From: Tropicimonas marinistellae
GTDB taxonomy: Bacteria; Pseudomonadota; Alphaproteobacteria; Rhodobacterales; Rhodobacteraceae
Reading direction: 5' to 3'
DNA: 64,000 nt
NCBI RefSeq assembly: GCF_001509585.1
Contig: NZ_LNCI01000001.1
Span: 496,001 to 560,000, forward strand
How positions within the stretch are numbered: the stretch's first letter is position 1; each line of letters opens with the position of its first letter. Shown here in pieces: positions 47,308-56,573 of the stretch. The notes beneath the pieces are model-generated. The model saw only the letters and a program-made list of their open reading frames with translations. It was not told the origin of the DNA and did no database searches. A program made the position numbers and the translations under genes.

Positions 47308-47565
47308 TTGCGAGCAAAGAAGTCAACGGTCGGCTGCATGAACGTCGAAACCGACTGGCGCGGAGCGAGATTTCGCGCTATCGAACGCCCATGGCAAGTG
47401 TTGTCGCACATATCGGATACCGACGCGCCCGACGTCGCGGTTGACCGTTCCCGGCACGGGGCGTCGGCCTCGACATGCCGCCTCACTTGCCTTCCATGCC
47501 TTGCAGCATTGACATGACCGGGTCGCTCCGGCACTTCTTCCCACTCCCGATACGAGGTTTACGAG

Positions 47566-48762
47566 ATGATCTCATCCGTCCTGCCCACCTACAACCGTGC
47601 GCCGCTTCATTTCGTGAAGGGCGAGGGCTGCTGGCTTGTCGAGCAGGATGGACGACGTTTTCTGGATCTCGGTGCGGGGATTGCCGTGAATGCTCTCGGT
47701 CACGCACACCCGGCCCTCGTGCGGGCGCTGACCGAACAGGCCGGAACGCTGTGGCACACATCGAACCTCTACCATGTCGATGCCCAGATCGCCCTCGCGG
47801 ATACTTTGGTGGACCTGACATTCGCCGACACCTGCTTTTTCACCAACTCCGGCACGGAGGCCTGCGAACTGGCGGTGAAGATGGCGCGGAAGTACTGGCA
47901 CGACTTGGGCCACCCGGAACGCATGAAGATCATCGCCTTCGACGGCGCATTTCACGGGCGCTCCACCGCCGCCATCGCTGCTGCGGGAACAGAAAAGATG
48001 ACCGCCGGATTCGGCCCGCTTCTGCCGGGGTTCCTGCAACTTCCATTCGGCGACATGGATGCTCTGAACAAGGCGCTCAAGGACCCAGATGTCGGCGCTG
48101 TACTGGTCGAACCGATCCAGGGCGAGGGCGGTATACGCACGCTGGGTGACGCCGTGTTGCGGGACATCCGCGCTGCTTGCGATGCAGCGGGCGCGCTCCT
48201 GATCCTCGACGAGGTCCAATGTGGCATGGGGCGCACGGGTCGGCTGTTTGCCCATGAATGGGCCGGCGTCGCCCCGGATATCATGATGGTGGCAAAGGGA
48301 ATCGGCGGCGGTTTCCCGATCGGCGCCGTGTTGGCCACCGAAAACGCGGCCTCCGGCATGACGGCCGGCACGCATGGTTCAACCTATGGGGGCAACCCGT
48401 TGGGCTGTGCGGTGGCCCGCGCCGTGCTCGGTGTCGTCGCCGATCCCGCGTTCCTGGACGAGGTCGTGCGCAAGTCCGCACTCCTGCGCCAGGGGCTGGA
48501 AAGCCTTGTCGCTGGCCATCCGGAGGTCTTCGAAGCGGTTCGCGGGGAGGGCCTCATGCTCGGCCTGCGTTGCCGTCCGCCCGCGGCCGCGGTGGTGGAG
48601 GCAGGCTACGCGGAGCAGGTACTGACGGTGCCCGCGGCCGAGAACACCATTCGGCTGCTGCCAGCGCTCACCATTTCCGACGAGGAGATTGCCGAAGCCC
48701 TCGACAGGTTGGACCGAACGGCCGCCCGTGCCGCTCAACCGGCCGTCGCCGATGCCGGCTGA
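47566..48762 (+). CDS. argD: acetylornithine aminotransferase
   Basis: Class-III PLP aminotransferase of 398 residues, the usual length. It converts N-acetylglutamate-5-semialdehyde to N-acetylornithine, and may also serve DapC in lysine synthesis. Visible motifs are FTNSGTEACELAVKMARKYW near residues 89-108, LILDEVQCGMGRTG near 210 and the PLP-lysine segment MMVAKGIGGGFPIGA near 240. It is followed by two hairpins and argF, the common Rhodobacterales order. Confidence 0.92.
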   Translation: MISSVLPTYNRAPLHFVKGEGCWLVEQDGRRFLDLGAGIAVNALGHAHPALVRALTEQAGTLWHTSNLYHVDAQIALADTLVDLTFADTCFFTNSGTEACELAVKMARKYWHDLGHPERMKIIAFDGAFHGRSTAAIAAAGTEKMTAGFGPLLPGFLQLPFGDMDALNKALKDPDVGAVLVEPIQGEGGIRTLGDAVLRDIRAACDAAGALLILDEVQCGMGRTGRLFAHEWAGVAPDIMMVAKGIGGGFPIGAVLATENAASGMTAGTHGSTYGGNPLGCAVARAVLGVVADPAFLDEVVRKSALLRQGLESLVAGHPEVFEAVRGEGLMLGLRCRPPAAAVVEAGYAEQVLTVPAAENTIRLLPALTISDEEIAEALDRLDRTAARAAQPAVADAG

Positions 48763-48803
48763 ACACATCTCCCCTTCTTCTGTCTCGAAATATCCTCGGG
48801 GGG

Positions 48804-48847
48804 CGCCCCGGAGTATCCGGGGCGTTCGGGGGGCAGACAGCCCCCCG
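48804..48847 (+). repeat. tandem-hairpin element between argD and argF
   Basis: CGCCCCGGA-GTA-TCCGGGGCG (48804-48824) and CGGGGGGC-AGACA-GCCCCCCG (48827-48847, with c48827 paired to g48847) form two perfect hairpins in a row. They are preceded by the A/T-containing motif CTCGAAATATCCTCGGGG (48785-48802). No T-run follows. I recall similar motif-plus-hairpin blocks between genes in other Rhodobacterales genomes. A role in mRNA processing or attenuation between argD and argF is likely but unproven. Confidence 0.6.
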
Positions 48848-48873
48848 GCACCCCTTCCCAAAAGGACCGTCCG

Positions 48874-49800
48874 ATGACCCATTTTCTCGACATCCACAAG
48901 ACCGCACCCGGCGATCTGCGGGCGATGATCGACACCGCGCAAAGCATGAAGAATGCCCGGGATGGCAAACCCCGAGGTGCGCCGGATTCTGAACAGCCCT
49001 TGGCCGGCCACATGGTCGCGTTGATCTTCGAGAAACCCTCCACCCGGACCCGGGTTTCCTTCGACGTGGGCGTGCGGCAGATGGGCGGCCAGACCATGGT
49101 GCTCTCGGGCAACGACATGCAGCTCGGGCATGGCGAAACGATCCAGGACACCGCGCGCGTGCTCTCCCGCTACGTCGACCTGATCATGATCCGCACCTTC
49201 GAGGAGGTGACGCTGCTGGAACTGGCCGAAGCGGCCACCGTACCGGTCATCAACGGCCTCACGAACCGATCCCACCCGTGCCAGATCATGGCCGATATTC
49301 TCACCTTCGAGGAACACCGTGGCCCGATCGCCGGCAAGAAGGTGGTATGGTCGGGCGACGGCAACAACGTTTGCGCGTCCTTCCTGCATGCGGCGGGGCA
49401 GTTCGGGTTCGATTTCACCTTCACCGGCCCGCAAACGCTGGACCCGGAGCCCGATTTCGTCGGCTTCGCCCGCGAAAAAGGCGCCAAGATTGCCATCGAA
49501 CGCGACCCGTTCAAGGCCGTCGAGGGGGCAGACCTCGTGGTGACGGACACGTGGCTTTCGATGCACGACTCCATGTCCGCCCAGGAGCGTCGCCACAACC
49601 AGCTCCGTCCCTACCAGGTCAACGAGGCGCTCATGGAGGCGGCCGGTCCCGACGCGCTCTTCATGCATTGCCTGCCTGCCCACCGCGAGGAGGAGGCGAC
49701 CAGCGCGGTCATGGATGGCCCGCAATCGGTGATCTTCGATGAGGCGGAGAACCGGCTCCACGCCCAGAAGGCCGTCATGCGCTGGTGCCTCGGAGTTTGA
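48874..49800 (+). CDS. argF: ornithine carbamoyltransferase
   Basis: Anabolic ornithine transcarbamylase, 308 residues. It joins carbamoyl phosphate and ornithine to form citrulline. The carbamoyl-phosphate loop is in [14 protein letters not shown] near residues 50-63. Further signatures are [23 protein letters not shown] and the ornithine-binding [10 protein letters not shown]. The ATG follows AAAGGACC. Expression with argD is probably modulated by the hairpins between them. Confidence 0.95.
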   Translation: MTHFLDIHKTAPGDLRAMIDTAQSMKNARDGKPRGAPDSEQPLAGHMVALIFEKPSTRTRVSFDVGVRQMGGQTMVLSGNDMQLGHGETIQDTARVLSRYVDLIMIRTFEEVTLLELAEAATVPVINGLTNRSHPCQIMADILTFEEHRGPIAGKKVVWSGDGNNVCASFLHAAGQFGFDFTFTGPQTLDPEPDFVGFAREKGAKIAIERDPFKAVEGADLVVTDTWLSMHDSMSAQERRHNQLRPYQVNEALMEAAGPDALFMHCLPAHREEEATSAVMDGPQSVIFDEAENRLHAQKAVMRWCLGV

Positions 49801-49839
49801 TCGAAGCACGGCCGGCCCGACCGGAGCCGCCGCGCCGCG

Positions 49840-50553
49840 TCAGACCTGGAACAGCGTACCGACCGCATAGGCAAGCGCCGCTGCCGTGCCGCCGATTGCC
49901 AGGGTTTCCAACCCGGAGCGCCACCACGGGCTCAGGGACCACAGGCTCTTGGCGGCGCCGATGGCGAAGAACACGGCAAGCGTCATCGCGGCCGACAACC
50001 GGAAGGCCGCCTCTCCCATGCCGATGAGAAATGGCAGCAGCGGGATCATTCCAGCCACCAGAAAGGCGAAGAACGTTGCGAGTGCCGCGCGAAGGGGATG
50101 CGGATCCATCTGGCTCAGGCCGTATTCGCCTTCGAGCATCAGGTCGATCCATTTCTCCCGCTTGGCAGTAATGGCTGCCGTGGCCGCGTCGAGGACGTCG
50201 CCGTCGAGCCCCTTCTGGCGCAGAATCTCCCGAACCTCCGTGCGCTCGCCTTCGGGGTTCGTGGCGATATGGCGAGCTTCGACAAGGCGTATACGGTGCA
50301 GGTTGTCGCGCTCCGCTTTGGTACCCGAATAGCTGCCGGCGGCCATGGAAAAGCCGTCGGCGAGGACGTTTGCCAAGCCGAGGGCGACGATCACGAAGGT
50401 CGACATCCCGGCCCCCGCCACACCGGCCACGATGGCGAAGGTCGTCACCGACCCGTCGATCCCGCCGTAGATCATTTCGCGCAATACACCCCGGCCGGGC
50501 GGGGCATTGATACGCTCCCGGATCGCCTTGGGGTCGTGGCTGTGCTCCTGCAT
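49840..50553 (-). CDS. VIT1/CCC1 family iron/manganese transporter
   Basis: Membrane protein of 237 residues with five hydrophobic segments, of the VIT1/CCC1 type. The opening helix carries GGIDGSVTTFAIVAGVAGAG (about 30-49), followed by ADGFSMAAGSYSG. A cytoplasmic, Glu-rich metal-binding region occupies about residues 80-140. Family members move Fe2+ or Mn2+ out of the cytosol. It ends a run of three minus-strand genes and converges with argF. Confidence 0.85.
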   Translation of the reverse strand: MQEHSHDPKAIRERINAPPGRGVLREMIYGGIDGSVTTFAIVAGVAGAGMSTFVIVALGLANVLADGFSMAAGSYSGTKAERDNLHRIRLVEARHIATNPEGERTEVREILRQKGLDGDVLDAATAAITAKREKWIDLMLEGEYGLSQMDPHPLRAALATFFAFLVAGMIPLLPFLIGMGEAAFRLSAAMTLAVFFAIGAAKSLWSLSPWWRSGLETLAIGGTAAALAYAVGTLFQV

Positions 50554-50656
50554 GGCTGCACCCTCGTATGGCTCCCTCTTCAGAGTGCCGCGTGTTCACG
50601 CCGCGGGACTTGATTCAGGTCAAGCCTTTGGAGCCGATCTCGCACAGGCCGGGGCG

Positions 50657-53095
50657 CTACCTGCCGCGCCGCTTCGCCCGAAGGGTGGGGTCGGCCTGAG
50701 TCGGGTCGTCCGGCCATGGGTGCTTTGGATACTGCGCCCGCATGTCCTTGCGCACGTCCGCATAGGAGCTTGCCCAGAAGCCGGGGAGGTCCATCGTGGT
50801 CTGAACGGGCCGGCCCGCCGGGGACAGGAGCGTGACCCGGAGCGGCAGGCGGCGTGGGCCGACGGCAGGGTGGGTGGTCTGGCCGAACATCTCCTGTACG
50901 CGCAGGGCAATCTCTGGCGCTTCGCCGGAATAGTCGATGGGCACCTTGCGCCCGAGTGGCGTGGTGAAGGCGCCGGGGACCTGGGCATCGAGCCGTTGCA
51001 GGGCATCCCATCCGATATGGGCGCGCAGCGGTTCCAAGAGGTCCAGCGCGCGGATATCGTCGCCCGTGCGGACCTTTGCGAGAAAGGGGAGCAGCCAGTC
51101 GCCCGCGGCTTCCAGCAAGGCGTCGTCGTCGAGATCCGCAATCTCCCCACCCTCGCGCCGGAAGAGCAGGGCACGGGATTGCAGACGCCGCGCGGCTTCC
51201 GACCAGGGCAGCCCGAGCAGGCGGACCCCTTCGAGGGCGGCTTCCGCCAGCCTGTCAGGTGGAGCATCGCGCCAGATCCGGTCGGCAAGCACCAGCGCGC
51301 CCAGTCGTTCTTGTTGCCGTGCCATGACCCGGCGATCACGCTTCGACCATTCCGCTGTATCGACCCAGGCGATCCGGTCGCCGTAGAGCGCGCGCACCGC
51401 GCTTTCGGAGATCGGCAAGGCGAGGCGAATGCGTGCCTCGCGCGCATCGCCATCGAGGTCCGTCGCCACGATCAGGCGCTGACCGGCAAGCGCGTCCGTG
51501 TCGTCCATCACCGCGCCCTTGCCGCCGGAGAGCAGGTAGCGAGGCGCATCGCCGGGGCGGCGCAGACCGATCCGGTCGGGGTAGGCGAGCGCGGCGGCCT
51601 CCGCGGGCGAGAGCGTCGCGGCTTGATGCGTCGTCAGTCGCCGGAGCCGCTTCGCCTCTGTTCGGATACGTTCCAAAACGCCCCGGTCGGGCGGTAGCGG
51701 CGCGGATTTCGGATCGCGCAGCGCGGCAAGTCGCAGTGAGAGGTCGCAGCCCGCTCCCCGCATTGGATCACGCTCGGCCAGCAGAGCGGCAAGCGGAGCC
51801 GCGTCGGGGCCGGCACGCAGCAGCATGTGCGCCAACCGCGGATGCAGCGGCAGGGAGGACATCGCACGCCCGTGCTCGGTGATCCGTCCCGCATCGTCAA
51901 GCGCACCGAGACCCCTCAGAAGGCTGCGTGCCTCGCTCAGCGCCGCCTCGGGCGGTGGGGTCAGGAAAGGCAGGTCGGTGGCGCCCCAGAGCGCCAGCTC
52001 AAGCGCCAGCCCGGTCAGGTCGGCGGCTTCGATTTCCGCCGGTGGAAAGGCCGCGAGGCCGCCTTCCTCGCCCTTGGTCCAGAGCCGGAAGCAGATCCCC
52101 GGGGCAAGGCGCCCGGCGCGGCCCGCGCGCTGCGTGGCCTCGGCACGGGTCACGCGCTCCGTCACCAGCCGTGACATGCCGGAGCCGGGATCGAAACGTG
52201 CACGGCGGGCACGACCGGCATCCACCACGCAGGTGATGCCCTCGATAGTGAGCGAGGTCTCGGCGATGGAGGTCGCCAGCACGACCTTGCGGCCGCTGAC
52301 AGGCGGAGCGATGGCCGCGCGCTGATCCTTGAAGGGCATCGCGCCAAAGAGCGGGCGAAGCGCGACGCCCTCGGGCAAGTGCGGCGCAAGCCGCGCCTCG
52401 GCGCGCCGGATTTCACCCTCGCCGGGCAGGAATACGAGCAGATTGCCTTCGGTTTCGGAAAGCGCGCCGCGCACCTGATCGGCAACGGCTTGCTCTAGCC
52501 TCGTGCGCTTTGGCAATGGCTGTGCGAGATGCCGGATCTCCACCGGATAGGCGCGCCCCTCGGCCGTCACCACAGGTGCGCCGCCCATGAGTGCGGCCAC
52601 GGGGGCTGCGTCGAGCGTGGCCGACATGGGCATGAGCAGCAGATCCTCGCGCAGCGCATCGCGCACCTCCAGGCAAAGCGCGAGGCCGAGATCGGCATTG
52701 AGGGAGCGTTCGTGGAACTCGTCGAAGAGCACGGCGCCAATACCGCTGAGCTCGGGGTCGGATTGCAGCATCCGGGTGAGAATACCCTCGGTGACGACTT
52801 CGATCCGCGTGTCGCGGCCGGTCTTGCTCTCGCCCCGCATCCGGTAGCCGACGCGCCCCCCGGGCGTCTCGCCAATCTGCTCGGCAAGCCGCTCGGCCGC
52901 CGCCCGTGCCGCGAGCCGACGCGGTTCCAGCATCACGATCCGCAGGTCGGTCAAGTTCGCATCCAGAAGTGCCAGAGGGACGCGTGTTGTCTTGCCCGCG
53001 CCGGGTGGCGCCTGCAACACGGCCTGCCGTTCGCGGCGCAGCGCGTCCAGAAGTTCGGGCAGGACGGCGTCGATGGGAAGCGGGGCTGGCGGCAT
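50657..53095 (-). CDS. hrpB: ATP-dependent helicase HrpB
   Basis: DEAH/DExH-box helicase of 812 residues, the expected size. Walker A is PGAGKTTR (31-38), motif II is DEFH (125-128), and later motifs include FLPGEGEIRRAE and QRAGRAGRLAPG. A C-terminal HrpB domain follows. HrpB proteins are putative RNA helicases of unsettled function. It begins 9 bp after the stop of the DUF3108 gene on the same strand and is probably co-transcribed with it. Confidence 0.93.
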   Translation of the reverse strand: MPPAPLPIDAVLPELLDALRRERQAVLQAPPGAGKTTRVPLALLDANLTDLRIVMLEPRRLAARAAAERLAEQIGETPGGRVGYRMRGESKTGRDTRIEVVTEGILTRMLQSDPELSGIGAVLFDEFHERSLNADLGLALCLEVRDALREDLLLMPMSATLDAAPVAALMGGAPVVTAEGRAYPVEIRHLAQPLPKRTRLEQAVADQVRGALSETEGNLLVFLPGEGEIRRAEARLAPHLPEGVALRPLFGAMPFKDQRAAIAPPVSGRKVVLATSIAETSLTIEGITCVVDAGRARRARFDPGSGMSRLVTERVTRAEATQRAGRAGRLAPGICFRLWTKGEEGGLAAFPPAEIEAADLTGLALELALWGATDLPFLTPPPEAALSEARSLLRGLGALDDAGRITEHGRAMSSLPLHPRLAHMLLRAGPDAAPLAALLAERDPMRGAGCDLSLRLAALRDPKSAPLPPDRGVLERIRTEAKRLRRLTTHQAATLSPAEAAALAYPDRIGLRRPGDAPRYLLSGGKGAVMDDTDALAGQRLIVATDLDGDAREARIRLALPISESAVRALYGDRIAWVDTAEWSKRDRRVMARQQERLGALVLADRIWRDAPPDRLAEAALEGVRLLGLPWSEAARRLQSRALLFRREGGEIADLDDDALLEAAGDWLLPFLAKVRTGDDIRALDLLEPLRAHIGWDALQRLDAQVPGAFTTPLGRKVPIDYSGEAPEIALRVQEMFGQTTHPAVGPRRLPLRVTLLSPAGRPVQTTMDLPGFWASSYADVRKDMRAQYPKHPWPDDPTQADPTLRAKRRGR

Positions 53096-53104
53096 GCGGT
53101 GTTT

Positions 53105-53815
53105 TCAGCGGCGGTCGAAGACCATGGTGCCATAGCTTGTGCGTGCACGCACTTCTACCACCGGCCAGAGATCGCCTTGTGTGGTGTCGTAGGTGACCTC
53201 GAAATCGCGGAAACTCTTGTCGGCCAAGTCCTTCGGCTTGTAGCCGGCAACCCGGATGTACTGCGCCGGACAGTGGAGCAGATCGCCGTCGCGCCGCCCT
53301 CCTGCCAGTTTGATGCGGTGCACCTCGCGACCGTCATAGGTGGTGATGTCGAGATTGCAGGCCAGTTCGGCGGGACGGCTGCGCAAGAGCGCGTAGAGGC
53401 CGCTCATCGGGTCCAGTGCGCCCGGGTGGTCGCGGCCCTCGGCGTGGTAGGATTTGCGCTTGGTGTCCGGGGGCGTCTGGGTGACCTGCGCGATGTTGCC
53501 GGAAAACCGGATCTGCTTGGTCTTGGTCTTGCCGCGCTCGGTTGTCGTTTCGTCATAGCCACTCGGCGTGTAGCGATTGCCGGTGACACTTCCCGACGCA
53601 CGGGCCTCCGCGGTCAGGTTCAGAATGCCGCCCACAAGCCCACTGGTGGCGGCGCGTCCAACGGCCTCGTACCGACCGGCGCGCTCAACCGAATGGAGCG
53701 TCAGGGTGCCGCCGCGGATCCCGGCAAAACGTACGTCGAAGATGGCTTTCTCGTCCTGTGCGGCGGCGGGGAGGGAGAAGGCCAAGAGCAAAACAAAGAC
53801 CGTCAGGGCACGCAT
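53105..53815 (-). CDS. DUF3108 secreted protein
   Basis: Exported protein of 236 residues. The signal peptide MRALTVFVLLLAFSLPAAAQ is clear, with cleavage near residue 20. The mature part has the DUF3108 pattern: FDVRFAGIRGGTLTLHSVER, repeated beta segments and MSGLYALLRSRPAELAC. The predicted fold is a periplasmic beta-rich domain with no known activity. It leads a minus-strand run with hrpB. Confidence 0.82.
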   Translation of the reverse strand: MRALTVFVLLLAFSLPAAAQDEKAIFDVRFAGIRGGTLTLHSVERAGRYEAVGRAATSGLVGGILNLTAEARASGSVTGNRYTPSGYDETTTERGKTKTKQIRFSGNIAQVTQTPPDTKRKSYHAEGRDHPGALDPMSGLYALLRSRPAELACNLDITTYDGREVHRIKLAGGRRDGDLLHCPAQYIRVAGYKPKDLADKSFRDFEVTYDTTQGDLWPVVEVRARTSYGTMVFDRR

Positions 53816-54161
53816 TGAAGCGCCTCCGGCTAGTGAAATCGATTGGCGCCAAGGGGCCGCATTTCCGATCGAAGGTCAACTGCCGGCAACCGTTATCGGA
53901 TAGCAGGGAGCCGCAAGCTGGTGAATATCGCCGCAATGTGAACCGGAGCGTACCCGGGGGGCGGGCCGCGTGAACGGGCGGAGCACCTCCCGCCAGCCTC
54001 GACGCCCGTCGGGCGCCTGCGGCTGTTGGGCCGGGCGCGCCTTCGGCGCGCGGCCTGTGGTGCCCGTCTGGACATTTGCGGCGGACCGGCAGAAGACACC
54101 GGCAGAGGATATGGCACCGGAACGGCCCGCGGGGCGGCGAAGATCGGAAAGGCAGGAGCAG
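53816..54161. other. 346-bp divergent intergenic region
   Basis: It separates the DUF3108 gene (leftward) from meaB (rightward) and must hold both promoters. The only clear structure is a hairpin GCGCGCC-TTC-GGCGCGC at 54035-54051 in a strongly GC-rich stretch, which can extend through flanking GGCC blocks. No credible gene is seen. Confidence 0.6.
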
Positions 54162-55148
54162 ATGGAGACGGAAGAGCTGGCGCGGCGGGTGAAAGCGGGC
54201 GAAAGACGCGCCCTGGCGCGTGCGATTACGCTGGTCGAGAGCAGCCGACCCGACCACCGCGAGCAGGCGGTGGCTCTTGGCGAATTGCTGGCCGGTGCCG
54301 GGCGGCAAGCGCTCCGTCTGGGCCTGTCGGGTACGCCCGGTGTTGGAAAGTCCACCTTCATCGAGGCTTTCGGCACGATGCTCACCGAGCAGAACCTGCG
54401 CGTCGCGGTCCTGGCCGTGGATCCGTCGTCTTCCCGTTCGGGCGGCTCGATCCTCGGTGACAAGACCCGGATGGAGGAGCTATCCCGCAATCCCGCCGCG
54501 TTCATCCGTCCGTCACCAAGCCAGTCGCAATTGGGCGGCGTGGCCCGGCGAACCCGCGAGGTCGTGGCCCTCTGCGAAGCCGCCGGCTACGACGTGGTGC
54601 TGATCGAAACCGTGGGGGTCGGGCAGTCCGAAACCATGGTGGCGGAAATGTCTGACCTCTTCCTGCTTCTTCTCGCGCCGGCGGGCGGTGACGAGCTGCA
54701 GGGGGTCAAACGCGGCATCATGGAAATCGCGGATATGATCCTCGTCAACAAGGCCGACGGCGATCTCAAACCCGTCGCGACGCGGACCTGCGCGGATTAC
54801 GCCGGTGCCTTGCATCTTCTGCGCAAGCGCCCGGAGGACCCCGAGGGGTTTCCCAAGGCAATGACCGTCTCGGCGGTCTCCGGCGACGGGCTCGAAACCG
54901 CATGGCAGGAAATGCAGTCGCTCGCGCAATGGCGCAAGGACAACGGGTTCTGGCAAGCGCGCCGCGCCGGTCAGGCGCGGCACTGGTTCGAAGAAGAAGT
55001 GCGGCAGGGGCTGCTCGCCCGGCTCTCGAACTCGCCGCAGATGCGTGCGCAGATGGCGGCGCTCGGTGGGAAGGTGGCCGACGGAAGCCTGGCACCGGCA
55101 GCCGCCGCGCAGGAGATGCTCGGCCTGCTCGACGGCCAATCCGGCTGA
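54162..55148 (+). CDS. meaB: methylmalonyl-CoA mutase-associated GTPase MeaB
   Basis: G3E-class GTPase of 328 residues from the ATG at 54162, which follows AGGAGCAG. The upstream continuation of the frame is GC-rich and implausible. Walker A is GTPGVGKST near residue 58, [19 protein letters not shown] is the switch region, [10 protein letters not shown] is Walker B and VNKADG reads the guanine base. MeaB loads and protects adenosylcobalamin on methylmalonyl- or ethylmalonyl-CoA mutase. No mutase is adjacent. In Rhodobacterales it would serve the ethylmalonyl-CoA pathway and propionyl-CoA use. Confidence 0.92.
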   Translation: METEELARRVKAGERRALARAITLVESSRPDHREQAVALGELLAGAGRQALRLGLSGTPGVGKSTFIEAFGTMLTEQNLRVAVLAVDPSSSRSGGSILGDKTRMEELSRNPAAFIRPSPSQSQLGGVARRTREVVALCEAAGYDVVLIETVGVGQSETMVAEMSDLFLLLLAPAGGDELQGVKRGIMEIADMILVNKADGDLKPVATRTCADYAGALHLLRKRPEDPEGFPKAMTVSAVSGDGLETAWQEMQSLAQWRKDNGFWQARRAGQARHWFEEEVRQGLLARLSNSPQMRAQMAALGGKVADGSLAPAAAAQEMLGLLDGQSG

Positions 55149-55363
55149 GCGACGTCCGGGGGCGGGCCGGTTCTGACAATCCCGCGGAGTCATCCTCGTT
55201 CCGGTGACCCGGTCGGCGACGCGCAGTCGCTTCTCTCCCCGGGCATCGCGCAGCAGCCCGAGTACGTCGGGATCTCTCCGTGGGGGCAGGTGCTCGCCCT
55301 ATGGGCATTCCGTTGTCTGACCGGGTGCCCCGATCGCCGCCGAAGTTGCTTCTGCCGCGCATG

Positions 55364-55387
55364 AAAAAAGGGCGGTCGCCCGCCCTT
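55364..55387 (-). terminator. rho-independent terminator of hemP
   Basis: On the minus strand AAGGGCGG (55387-55380) pairs with CCGCCCTT (55375-55368) around a 4-base loop. This perfect 8-bp stem runs into a T-run (55369-55364). It lies 24 bp past the hemP stop and is the clearest terminator in the window. Confidence 0.85.
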
Positions 55388-55410
55388 CGCCTCCGCGCGG
55401 TGACGGAGCG

Positions 55411-55581
55411 TTACTTCGTTAGGATCAGCTTCCCGGCCTTGGTAATGCGCAGGGTGTAGACCTTCTCGTCGAGAACGATCTGCGCCAGCCCGTCGTCGCC
55501 GGTCATTGCGCGGGCATCGAAGGTGGGCTTGCCGGGAAGGGCGGCAGCGTCGGTGAGGCCGATCTGGTTCATCATGGTCAT
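55411..55581 (-). CDS. hemP: hemin uptake protein HemP
   Basis: Small HemP-family protein of 56 residues. The start is one of three nearby ATGs (55581, 55575 or 55572) in the same frame. The family signature is the C-terminus VYTLRITKAGKLILTK, which matches the conserved hemP ending. HemP/HmuP proteins support expression or function of haem uptake under iron limitation. No haem receptor or ABC importer gene lies beside it. It has a strong terminator, so it is a single-gene unit. Confidence 0.88.
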   Translation of the reverse strand: MTMMNQIGLTDAAALPGKPTFDARAMTGDDGLAQIVLDEKVYTLRITKAGKLILTK

Positions 55582-55756
55582 CTGCGCGTCTCGATACTGT
55601 CCAGGAGGTTTTCTATTCGGAAGAGAGGTAGCGACCAGCCAGCCAGAAGCTTCGCCAGATCACCGGCGGCAACGTGGCCGAGAACGGAATCTGAAAGGCG
55701 ATTGACAACAGCAGGCAAGGGATCACTCCATCGGTTGTGGAGATACCCTACAAAAA

Positions 55757-55770
55757 GACTCTGGCGAGTC
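55757..55770. promoter_or_regulatory. inverted repeat in the hemP promoter region
   Basis: GACTC-TGGC-GAGTC is a perfect 5-bp dyad about 175 bp upstream of hemP on the minus strand. On that strand TTGACT overlaps one arm and could be a -35 box, with TAGGGT 16 bases later. An iron-responsive regulator (Irr, Fur or RirA type) would be expected here. The repeat does not match a consensus I can confirm. Confidence 0.3.
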
Positions 55771-55810
55771 AATCCTGAATTTTTTTATCGGGTATTATCC
55801 GAGCCCAACG

Positions 55811-56542
55811 TCAATCGAACTCGTAAGGGGGCAGGTGCCCCAGCGTCTCGCGCAAGGCGCGACCCCAGCCTTCGGAAATCTGGCGATAATAGGCATTGTC
55901 CCGCGTGATCCGGTCCTGGTGACCGATCTCGTAGCTATCGGCGGCGTAGGTTTGCAGGTCGAACGGCATGCCCACGGAGAGGTTTGCCTTGAGCGTGGAA
56001 TCGAAACTCACAAGCAAGAGCTTGGCTGCATCGGCGAAACTCAGGTCGGCGGAAAAGCCGCGAAGCAGGATCGGACGGCCGTATTTCGTTTCGCCGATCT
56101 GGAAAAACGGCGTGTCGTCGCAGGCTTCGATGAAGTTGCCCTCGGGATAAACCATGAACAGACGGGGCGGGCTCGGTGCGATCTGTCCTCCAACGATCAG
56201 CGTCGCGCCAAAGGCATCGGCCGACTGGCCTTCTTCGGAACGCTCGGCAATCACCTCGCGCAGCGTCGCCCCAACGAGGCGGGCCACCTGGAACATCGAC
56301 GGCTGCTCGAGAATCGACGGGTTCCGCTCTCCGAGCGCTTTGCTGCGCTCCTCCAGCAGACTTACGACGGCCTGGGTGGTCGCGAGGTTTCCAGCGGTGA
56401 GGATCGTGATCAAGCGCTCGCCGGGAACCGACCAGGTCCGCATCTTGCGGAAGGTGGAGATATTGTCGATCCCGGCGTTCGTGCGGGTATCCGACATGAA
56501 AACGAGACCGCGTTTCAGGCGCAGGCCGACGCAATAGGTCAT
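55811..56542 (-). CDS. Anbu proteasome-like peptidase
   Basis: Proteasome-type Ntn-hydrolase of the Anbu (ancestral beta subunit) class, 243 residues. It begins MTYCVGLRLKRGLVFMSDTR, placing the nucleophile Thr2 right after the initiator Met, as in HslV. NAGIDNISTFRKM is the Anbu hallmark. It is the last gene of a four-gene minus-strand operon with ATP-grasp, alpha-E and transglutaminase proteins. This set was predicted to make and process a peptide-like conjugate. The substrate is unknown, and no dedicated ATPase unfoldase gene is present. Confidence 0.9.
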   Translation of the reverse strand: MTYCVGLRLKRGLVFMSDTRTNAGIDNISTFRKMRTWSVPGERLITILTAGNLATTQAVVSLLEERSKALGERNPSILEQPSMFQVARLVGATLREVIAERSEEGQSADAFGATLIVGGQIAPSPPRLFMVYPEGNFIEACDDTPFFQIGETKYGRPILLRGFSADLSFADAAKLLLVSFDSTLKANLSVGMPFDLQTYAADSYEIGHQDRITRDNAYYRQISEGWGRALRETLGHLPPYEFD

Positions 56543-56573
56543 TGGCTATCTCCGGTTCGTTCGCGAAAGAAGC

